Shown here: positions 57,774 to 64,000 of the stretch, one piece after another
How the letters are laid out: each line of letters starts with the position of its first letter
How positions within the stretch are numbered: the first letter of the stretch is position 1
NCBI RefSeq assembly: GCF_052115485.1
Contig: NZ_JBFRGU010000006.1
Span: 315,341 to 379,340 of the forward strand
Direction: 5' to 3'
Source: Microvirga sp052115485
GTDB taxonomy: Bacteria > Pseudomonadota > Alphaproteobacteria > Rhizobiales > Beijerinckiaceae
DNA length: 64,000 bases
Notes under the pieces: model-generated
Told to the model about the DNA's origin: nothing
The model's input: only the letters and a program-made list of their open reading frames with translations
Databases searched by the model: none
Translations under genes and position numbers: made by a program

Positions 57774-58924
57774 CAAACCTCGAAGACTGGATCATCGCAC
57801 AGGGATTGAAGGGAGCGAGCGTGGCTTCGCTTCTGGAAGGCTTTGCGGACGGCTTGGTGGCGGAGGGGATTCCAGTGGTGCGGGCTTATCTCGCGCTTCC
57901 CACAGTGAACCCGACGATCCGCGTTCTCAACCATACCTGGACACGCCCGACTGGGACGGCGGTGGAAGCCCACTCCCATGAGCGCAATGTCAAAGCCTTC
58001 GCGGTGAGCCCCTTCAATCATATGTTGAACAGCGGAATCGCGGCACGCCATTGGCGCCTCGATGAACCGGAGACGGAGTGGTTCGAAGTCTTCGATGATG
58101 TTCTGCGCGCAGGCGGCAAGGATTATCTCGCGCGACTCATTGCATTCGACAATGCCAGCGCGCCGGATCTACGCGGCATCGCCTTCTCCTTCTCGACGGA
58201 TCGGCCCGACGGCTTCACGCAAGACGAGATCGCCCGGATCGACGCGGTTCTTCCGCTCATGGGGCTCGCGACCTACCGCATCACGCTGTTCGATGTCACG
58301 GTTGCCATGCTCGACACTTATGTCGGCCTCTCTGCCGGCAGGCGCGTGCTCGGCGGCGAGATCCAGCGCGGCGCGGGACGCACGATCACCGCCGCCCTCC
58401 TCTTTGCGGACCTCCGCGGCTTCACGGCGCTCGCCGACATCTCCGATGCTCGGATCGTCACCCGCCTCGACCAGCACTTGGAGGCCATGGCCGAACCCGT
58501 GGCGGAAGAAGGCGGCGAGGTTTTGAAATTCTTAGGCGACGGCCTGCTCGCCGCTTTTCCCGTCACCGACGGAAACCCAAAAGACGACGCTTGCGCCGGG
58601 GCCTTCCGCGCTGCGCAAAAAGCCCTCGCCCGCAATGAGGCCGTCAACCGCGCCAACCCCGACGCAACGCCACTGAACCTCGACATTGCCCTGCATTACG
58701 GCGACGTGTTCTACGGCAATGTCGGCAGCCCCAAACGCCTCGATTTCACAGTAGTCGGCCCCGCCGTGAACGAGGTGAGCCGCATGGAAACTTTATGTGA
58801 AACGTTGGGATGCTCGCTCGTGATGTCGGAGCCAGTCGCGGAGGCATGCCCGATTGAAGTGCGACCGCTCGGGCGGCATGCGTTGCGAGGCGTGAAGGAG
58901 GAGCGGACGTTGTTTGGGGTGTGA
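57770..58924 (+). CDS. Class III adenylate/guanylate cyclase with unknown N-terminal domain
   Basis: A 384-residue protein. The N-terminal 190 residues (LEDWIIAQGLKGASVASLLEGFADGLVAEG...) form a sensor-like domain I do not recognise as PAS or GAF. The cyclase domain starts near 205: metal-binding Asp214 in LFADLRGFTALAD, Asp257 in VLKFLGDGLLAAF, and the HYGDVFYGNVGSPKRLDFTVVGPAVN block. Lys253 before FLGD favours ATP, hence cAMP, as substrate. No membrane segments. Translationally coupled to the LysR gene, so a regulator-cyclase pair. Confidence 0.9.
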   Translation: MTNLEDWIIAQGLKGASVASLLEGFADGLVAEGIPVVRAYLALPTVNPTIRVLNHTWTRPTGTAVEAHSHERNVKAFAVSPFNHMLNSGIAARHWRLDEPETEWFEVFDDVLRAGGKDYLARLIAFDNASAPDLRGIAFSFSTDRPDGFTQDEIARIDAVLPLMGLATYRITLFDVTVAMLDTYVGLSAGRRVLGGEIQRGAGRTITAALLFADLRGFTALADISDARIVTRLDQHLEAMAEPVAEEGGEVLKFLGDGLLAAFPVTDGNPKDDACAGAFRAAQKALARNEAVNRANPDATPLNLDIALHYGDVFYGNVGSPKRLDFTVVGPAVNEVSRMETLCETLGCSLVMSEPVAEACPIEVRPLGRHALRGVKEERTLFGV

Positions 58925-59030
58925 GGAGGAGTTTCTGATCTCGGCAAAACAACAGAGATGCATTCAAATTGAAACGACATAATATGTACGCCATATTCAA
59001 TTCATTGATCGAACGAAGAGCTAGTTGCAG

Positions 59031-59843
59031 ATGCTGAAGTCGCACATGGATGCTTGTGAGAACACACTCGTCGCTACCTCAAAGATTCCTGCGAACAGCG
59101 GGCATAGCTTGCACAAGGGGACACCTCGCGAAGCATTCATTCGCGAATTTCTCCAGTCTCACTTACCGGAGAAAGTGGCGATAGGAACGGGCGAAATTAT
59201 CGATGCTAACTCACAACCGGGAGAGCCGCGCAATCAATTTGACATTGTTATCTATAAAAAGAATTATCCACGGCTTGACTTTGGGGGCGGGGTTTCTGGC
59301 TTCTTGATCGAGTCGGTGATCGCGACTGTCGAGGTGAAATCAACACTCACCCGCGCTGACTTGGAACAGGCAATTAAGGCTGCTCTAAACGCCAAGACCT
59401 TAACGCCAAGCATCACATCAAAGCTTTCCGCTGGGTATATCCCACCAAAGGTTCTTAATTTCGTCGTAGCTTATGATGGGCCCGCGCAGGTCCAGACTAT
59501 CCACAACTGGATTCAACAAATTCATGTTGGCGTTGGCATTACAATTCCAAATTTACCGCAAGCTGAATCTGCTCGCCTTCAAACAGGCGCTCCATCAATT
59601 GACGGTGTTTTTGTCTTAAACAAAGGATTCGTCTATTTTGATAATGCTAAAGCTGGCTTTGGCACTCCCCAAATGCGAGCAGAATTTCCAAATTTGAAGT
59701 GGATCATGTCTGATACGAGCACAGGAAATTTATTATTTCTATTCTTGCTTCTGCAAGAAGCCACAGCGAACATTGAAGGCCAATGGCTTAATGCATCACC
59801 CTATCTCGCGTCTTTCAATCTTTCCGTTCAAATAGGCTTCTAA
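59031..59843 (+). CDS. DUF6602 domain protein, PD-(D/E)XK nuclease-like
   Basis: A 270-residue protein with lower GC and more AT-ending codons than its neighbours, suggesting transfer. The N-terminal half has the pattern of a PD-(D/E)XK fold: a helix with RE (TPREAFIREFLQSHLP), a strand with Asp71 in NQFDIVIY, and Glu101-x-Lys103 in ATVEVKS, followed by a helix. This matches DUF6602 proteins, some of which occur near defence genes. The second half is uncharacterised. ATG 59031 is used; a TTG lies two codons earlier. It stands alone between a cyclase and a DoxX gene. Nuclease activity is inferred only. Confidence 0.75.
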   Translation: MLKSHMDACENTLVATSKIPANSGHSLHKGTPREAFIREFLQSHLPEKVAIGTGEIIDANSQPGEPRNQFDIVIYKKNYPRLDFGGGVSGFLIESVIATVEVKSTLTRADLEQAIKAALNAKTLTPSITSKLSAGYIPPKVLNFVVAYDGPAQVQTIHNWIQQIHVGVGITIPNLPQAESARLQTGAPSIDGVFVLNKGFVYFDNAKAGFGTPQMRAEFPNLKWIMSDTSTGNLLFLFLLLQEATANIEGQWLNASPYLASFNLSVQIGF

Positions 59844-60058
59844 TCTTGTCACCAGTTGCAGCACGCCAGGCGCGCAGCGGGATTAAAGGCCGATGTAGCG
59901 ACGCCTGCACGACAAGTGGGGGATCACTTGCGACGCGACCGGTTATCGGTCTTTCCCAAAGAGATCATTGTTCTTGCTGCGCTGTCGCGATGACTGTTAC
60001 CTCTGTCGTTGAACCAGGCAGGTGAGCGGATGCCGCTGTCACCGCAAGGGAGGATGCG

Positions 60059-60472
60059 ATGCAGACCACTGGCCAATCCAGCCGCGTCTCGAATAGGCTC
60101 GTCCTGATCGGGCGGATCATCAGCGCGCTCGTCGTGCTGTTTTTGCTTTTTGACGGCGTCATCAAGATCATGGAGTTGGCGGTCGTGAAGGACACGCTCG
60201 GACAGCTCGGCTATCCGGCAGAGCTCGCGCGGGGCTTGGGAATTCTCACCCTGGCAGCCACGCTCCTCTACGCCTTCCCCCAAACCTCCATCCTCGGCGC
60301 GATCCTGCTGACGGGCTTGTTCGGCGGCGCGATTGCCACGCATCTGCGCGTCGGGAGCCCTATCTTCAGCCACTTGCTGTTCGGGGTTTATCTCGGCCTC
60401 ATGGTCTGGGGCGGCCTTTATCTGCGCGACAGCAGAATCAGGGCGCTCTTTTCGCCCGTACGCGCCACCTGA
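60059..60472 (+). CDS. DoxX-like family membrane protein
   Basis: A 137-residue inner-membrane protein with four hydrophobic segments. Opening GRIISALVVLFLLFDGVIKIMELAVVKDTLGQLGYP and the later ILTLAATLLYAFPQTSILGAILLTGLFGGAIATHLRVG match the DoxX-like family, whose role is unclear (quinone or redox linked in some species). GGGAGG lies upstream of ATG 60059. Convergent with folD. Confidence 0.85.
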   Translation: MQTTGQSSRVSNRLVLIGRIISALVVLFLLFDGVIKIMELAVVKDTLGQLGYPAELARGLGILTLAATLLYAFPQTSILGAILLTGLFGGAIATHLRVGSPIFSHLLFGVYLGLMVWGGLYLRDSRIRALFSPVRAT

Positions 60473-60484
60473 TGGGAGAGCTTC

Positions 60485-61387
60485 CTAAATCATCACGTCC
60501 AAAGGCGGCACCGCCATGCCGCGTCTCCGGCACGCCGCTTCAAGCGTATTGCGCAGCAAGCACGCAATCGTCATCGGCCCGACGCCGCCGGGGACAGGCG
60601 TGATCGCGGAGGCGACGGCCGCCGCTTCCGCGTAAGCCACATCGCCCACCAGCCGCGTCTTGCCCTCGCCTGCCGTCGGATTTGGCACACGGTTGATGCC
60701 CACGTCGATGACGATGGCGCCGGGTTTCACCCAATTCCCGCGCACCATTTCCGGACGGCCGACGGCGGCGACCAGGATGTCGGCACGGCGGCAAACCTCT
60801 GCGAGGTCTTTCGTGCGGGAATGCGCGACCGTCACGGTGCAGCTTTGCGCGAGCAGCAATTGCGCCATCGGCTTGCCGACGATGTTGGAGCGGCCGACCA
60901 CCACTGCATCCAGCCCCGCGAGATCCTTCCGCACCGATTGCAGTAGCAGCAGACAGCCGAGCGGCGTGCATGAGACGAGACCGGGCACGCCGGTCATCAG
61001 GCGTCCGGCATTGATGGGATGGAAACCGTCCACGTCCTTTGCCGGATCGACGGCCTCGATCACCTTCTGCGTGTCGATGTGTTTCGGGAGAGGCAGTTGC
61101 ACGAGAATGCCGTCCACCGCTGGATCGGCATTGAGCTTGGCGACGAGGCTCAAGAGATCCGCTTCGCTCGTGGTGACGGGCAGTTTATGCTCAAAGGAGC
61201 GCATACCGACTTCGAGCGTCTGGCGTGCCTTGTTCTTCACGTAGACCTGGCTCGCCGGATCCTCGCCCACCAGCACCACCGCGAGGCCGGGCATCACGCC
61301 CTGTGCGCTGAGATCGTTCACCGCCGCGGCGATCCGCTGGCGAAGACCGGCTGCGTAGGCTTTTCCGTCGATGATGGTGGCGCTCAT
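60485..61387 (-). CDS. folD: Methylenetetrahydrofolate dehydrogenase / methenyl-THF cyclohydrolase
   Basis: Bifunctional enzyme of one-carbon metabolism, converting 5,10-methylene-THF to 10-formyl-THF with NADP+. 300 residues: substrate loop PGLAVVLVGEDPASQVYVKNKAR with the catalytic Tyr/Lys, VDGILVQLPLPKHID, and the NADP motif VVVGRSNIVGKPMAQLLL. Its start overlaps the stop of the DUF167 gene by ATGA. Confidence 0.97.
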   Translation of the reverse strand: MSATIIDGKAYAAGLRQRIAAAVNDLSAQGVMPGLAVVLVGEDPASQVYVKNKARQTLEVGMRSFEHKLPVTTSEADLLSLVAKLNADPAVDGILVQLPLPKHIDTQKVIEAVDPAKDVDGFHPINAGRLMTGVPGLVSCTPLGCLLLLQSVRKDLAGLDAVVVGRSNIVGKPMAQLLLAQSCTVTVAHSRTKDLAEVCRRADILVAAVGRPEMVRGNWVKPGAIVIDVGINRVPNPTAGEGKTRLVGDVAYAEAAAVASAITPVPGGVGPMTIACLLRNTLEAACRRRGMAVPPLDVMI

Positions 61388-61707
61388 GAGATCTGTCCCG
61401 TCAAAGCGGCAAGCCCGGCCGCGAGGGCCGTGGGCTCACCTGAAACCGCGAATGTCTTGATTCGAGCCGTCGCTCCCGTCTCCAGGCGAACAGCGGAGGC
61501 CGGAATTTTAAACGCCTTGGCGAGGAGTTTTCGGACGGCCTCGTTGGCCGCCCCATCCTCCGGCGCGACCCGCACCCGGACCTTCAGAATGGCGGAGCCG
61601 TCGGACAGGGCCTCGACCCCCTCGATGGCGTCGCGCCCGCCGCGCGGGGTGACCCGCACACGCAAGGAGAGGCCCTGGGCCCGAACGAGCCAGGGCAGAT
61701 CCGCCAT
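61384..61707 (-). CDS. yggU: DUF167 (YggU) family protein
   Basis: A 107-residue protein of unknown function with the compact YggU fold: LSLRVRVTPRGGRDAIEGVE, ILKVRVRVAPEDGAANEAVRKLLAKAFKIPASAV, and LETGATARIKTFAVSG. Lies between yggT (four bases away) and folD (overlapping). yggT-yggU adjacency is common in bacteria. Confidence 0.92.
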   Translation of the reverse strand: MADLPWLVRAQGLSLRVRVTPRGGRDAIEGVEALSDGSAILKVRVRVAPEDGAANEAVRKLLAKAFKIPASAVRLETGATARIKTFAVSGEPTALAAGLAALTGQIS

Positions 61708-61711
61708 CGGC

Positions 61712-62002
61712 TTAAAAAGCCACCGGCATGAGGTAATCCTGGATCAGCCTCTCGATGAAGAAGATGATGAAGATCAGGATTATCGGCGAGATATCGACCC
61801 CGCCGAGATTGGGCAGAATATTGCGGATGGGCCGCAGCGCCGGCTCGGTCACCGCGTTCAGGAAAGTCCAGATCGAGCGAACGAGGTCGTTACGGACATT
61901 GACCACATTGAAGGCCACAAGCCAGCTCAAGATCGCCGAAGCGACGATGAGATAGGTGTAGAGCTGCAAGGCCAGCAGAATGATATCGAGCAGGGCGCGC
62001 AT
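61712..62002 (-). CDS. yggT: YggT family membrane protein
   Basis: A 96-residue protein with two hydrophobic segments (LLDIILLALQLYTYLIVASAILSWL and PIILIFIIFFIERLI) and the family motif NAVTEPALRPIRNILPNLGGVDISPI. Role unknown; relatives have been linked to osmotic stress and cell division. First gene of yggT-yggU-folD. Confidence 0.93.
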   Translation of the reverse strand: MRALLDIILLALQLYTYLIVASAILSWLVAFNVVNVRNDLVRSIWTFLNAVTEPALRPIRNILPNLGGVDISPIILIFIIFFIERLIQDYLMPVAF

Positions 62003-62121
62003 GGGAAACTCATCAGGAAACGGCGCCCGTCATGTAGCGTCTGCGGCCGCTCCGAACAACCCGTGAAAACCCGCTCCGCCCTTCCCCTACGCGAAAAGCC
62101 GAGACCCCGTGACCATCCCGA

Positions 62122-62150
62122 TTGACAGAGGAAAGCCCGCAGGCCTAAAA
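62122..62150 (+). promoter_or_regulatory. Promoter of tRNA-Ala
   Basis: TTGACA (62122-62127) and CTAAAA (62145-62150), 17 bases apart. The start would be near 62157, about 22 bases before the tRNA. Confidence 0.65.
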
Positions 62151-62178
62151 GTTCGCCGCTTGGTTCAGAGAACCGACC

Positions 62179-62620
<442 letters not shown>

Positions 62621-64000
62621 ATGTTTACCCTAGAGAGTGAAGAGCAGCGCCAGACTGGCGGGACGATCGGTGGTGTTTACCTGGGCACAACCGTCAGCAA
62701 CGGCCCCATCACCAACTACGACCAATGGCACAAACAGGACCCTAGCCAGGGAATCGTTGGTGGGCCAGGGGCTCCAAAGATCACGATCAAAGAAGACGAT
62801 GTGTGGACGATAGAGGTGATATCTGAGGCCACCACGCGAACGACGATCCGTTCCAAAGATGGAACTGTCACCACGATAACAACTTGTAAGGATTCTTATA
62901 CGGAAACAACTGTCCGGCAGCCGGATGGAACCGTGCTTCAAATAAATGTGAGCGCAAGGGGAGATATTGTTTATGATCTCACCAATCCAGATGGAACTAA
63001 ACTACACGCTACTTATGATTATAGTAGTCGTATAGATGATTATTGGGTTTTATTTCACAATAATATCAATGAATGGGAGCGTAGATATGGCAAAGACGCG
63101 AATCCCTTCGGAGGAGAAACAAGTTTTCTAGAGGAAGTGGCGGAAACCCTGCGCCATCTGAATCCTTTGGGGGCGGATGACTCGGGTTATCATGATAATG
63201 AGAAACGACGCGCAAATTACGAGGCCCGTAAAGAGATTTGGAACAAATTCCGGGACTTGAATCCCACTTCCTCGAGATCGCAGCCTCTGACGATCTCGGC
63301 AGGGACGGATAAGGCTGACGTTCTCAAGGGGCATGACATTTTGGATGGGGGATCGGGCGCTGATACATTGATCGGTGGTTCAGGATCCGACATGCTGATC
63401 GGCGGCACCGGTGACGACATCCTGGAAGGCGGTCTAGGCGCCGATGCATTGAACGGCGGTGCGGGTTTTGACTTTGCCGATTATACCAATGCTGCCACCG
63501 GTGTGACGGCAAACCTTGCGGATGGTTTCGTTAATACCGGCGAAGCGATAGGCGATGTTTATATTTCCATCGAGGGTCTGATCGGCTCAAAGCATGACGA
63601 CGTCCTGACCGGCAATGCGGAGAGTAACCAGCTGCGTGGTTCCCAGGGCAATGACCATCTGGATGGCGATGCCGGCAACGACGCCCTGCTCGGCGGCTCC
63701 GGCAACGACACGCTCTTGGGCGGCACCGGAAACGACTACCTGTATGGCGGTGCCGATAACGACCTGCTGCGCGGCGGCGACGGCGCCGATGTGCTCTACG
63801 GCGGCACGGGAGAAGACACGCTCTGGGGCGATACCGGCGACGACATTCTCTATGGCGAAGACGGCAACGACTTCCTCGCGGGCATGGACGGGCAGGACAC
63901 CCTGTATGGCGGCGCCGGTGACGACAACATCTGGGCCGGCAATGGCAACGACGTCCTCTACGGCGAGGACGGCAACGACTTCCTCGTCGGCCAGGACGGC
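62621..64000 (+). CDS. RTX (haemolysin-type) calcium-binding protein, 3' end outside window
   Basis: An open frame of 460 codons with no stop to the window end, starting at ATG 62621 with AGGAG upstream. Residues 1-225 are not repeat: a QPDGTV/NPDGTK-type beta-rich segment with many AT-rich codons, function unknown. From about 230 the chain is nonapeptide RTX repeats (GGSGADTLI, GGTGDDILE, GEDGNDFLA and so on), which bind Ca2+ in beta-rolls; an interruption at about 285-325 (FADYTNAATGVTANLADG) is the usual spacer of this class. Such proteins are exported by type I secretion with a C-terminal signal, which is not in view. The effector activity cannot be told. Confidence 0.9.
   Translation, partial: MFTLESEEQRQTGGTIGGVYLGTTVSNGPITNYDQWHKQDPSQGIVGGPGAPKITIKEDDVWTIEVISEATTRTTIRSKDGTVTTITTCKDSYTETTVRQPDGTVLQINVSARGDIVYDLTNPDGTKLHATYDYSSRIDDYWVLFHNNINEWERRYGKDANPFGGETSFLEEVAETLRHLNPLGADDSGYHDNEKRRANYEARKEIWNKFRDLNPTSSRSQPLTISAGTDKADVLKGHDILDGGSGADTLIGGSGSDMLIGGTGDDILEGGLGADALNGGAGFDFADYTNAATGVTANLADGFVNTGEAIGDVYISIEGLIGSKHDDVLTGNAESNQLRGSQGNDHLDGDAGNDALLGGSGNDTLLGGTGNDYLYGGADNDLLRGGDGADVLYGGTGEDTLWGDTGDDILYGEDGNDFLAGMDGQDTLYGGAGDDNIWAGNGNDVLYGEDGNDFLVGQDG

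Overview
The window is about 64 kb of GC-rich chromosome from an alphaproteobacterium, most probably of the order Hyphomicrobiales (Rhizobiales). The evidence is gene order and family content: mdh-sucC-sucD-odhA-odhB-lpd in one direction, sdhC-sdhD-sdhA-sdhB, the F1 cluster atpH-A-G-D-C standing apart from F0, cobS-cobT beside a J-domain protein and bolA, and the helicase/S4/fdxA/carD cluster. Two kinds of short dispersed palindromic elements typical of this order lie between genes. A Microvirga/Methylobacterium/Bosea-like relative fits best, but genus is an inference.

Layout. 0-5 kb (minus strand): Suv3-like RNA helicase, S4 protein, 7Fe ferredoxin and CarD. 5-7.3 kb: a DUF3108 secreted protein, then rpmB and a queuosine-precursor transporter on plus. 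7.3-11.3 kb (minus): a four-gene operon of circularly permuted ATP-grasp protein, alpha-E protein, transglutaminase and Anbu, the proteasome-like hydrolase. This is the most interesting system in the window; its families are known but its substrate is not. 11.5-16.9 kb: a TAT-exported phytase-like esterase, cobT, cobS, a J-domain protein, and bolA divergently. 16.9-28.4 kb is mixed: SCP-type thiolase, LOG family protein with a Nudix stub behind it, a redoxin/2OG-Fe(II) oxygenase fusion, two EamA transporters, a D,D-carboxypeptidase, a DUF930 protein, a COG0523 metal GTPase with a histidine tract, an unknown secreted protein, and an orphan ABC binding protein.

28-64 kb. A Lrp-type regulator is divergent from putA, which is followed by an ACT protein. 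Then come the F1 ATP synthase operon, a histidine phosphatase, priA, xerC, and the block lpd/odhB/odhA/sucD/sucC/mdh, which covers 2-oxoglutarate to succinate plus malate to oxaloacetate. A TetR regulator, zapE and an AprI/Inh lipoprotein separate it from sdhBADC. Two of the four remaining TCA steps (fumarase, citrate synthase/aconitase/isocitrate dehydrogenase) are not here. After sdhC, a LysR regulator overlaps a class III nucleotidyl cyclase. An AT-richer DUF6602 nuclease-like gene follows, then DoxX, folD, DUF167, YggT, tRNA-Ala(CGC), and an RTX calcium-binding protein cut by the window end.

Five GTCAT...ATGAC elements sit between consecutive minus-strand genes, four of them inside the TCA blocks. 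A second family of GATCATG palindromes sits directly behind stop codons. The sequence was read by eye: family calls rest on motifs and gene context, not on database searches, and start codons were moved wherever ribosome binding sites or motifs argued for it.
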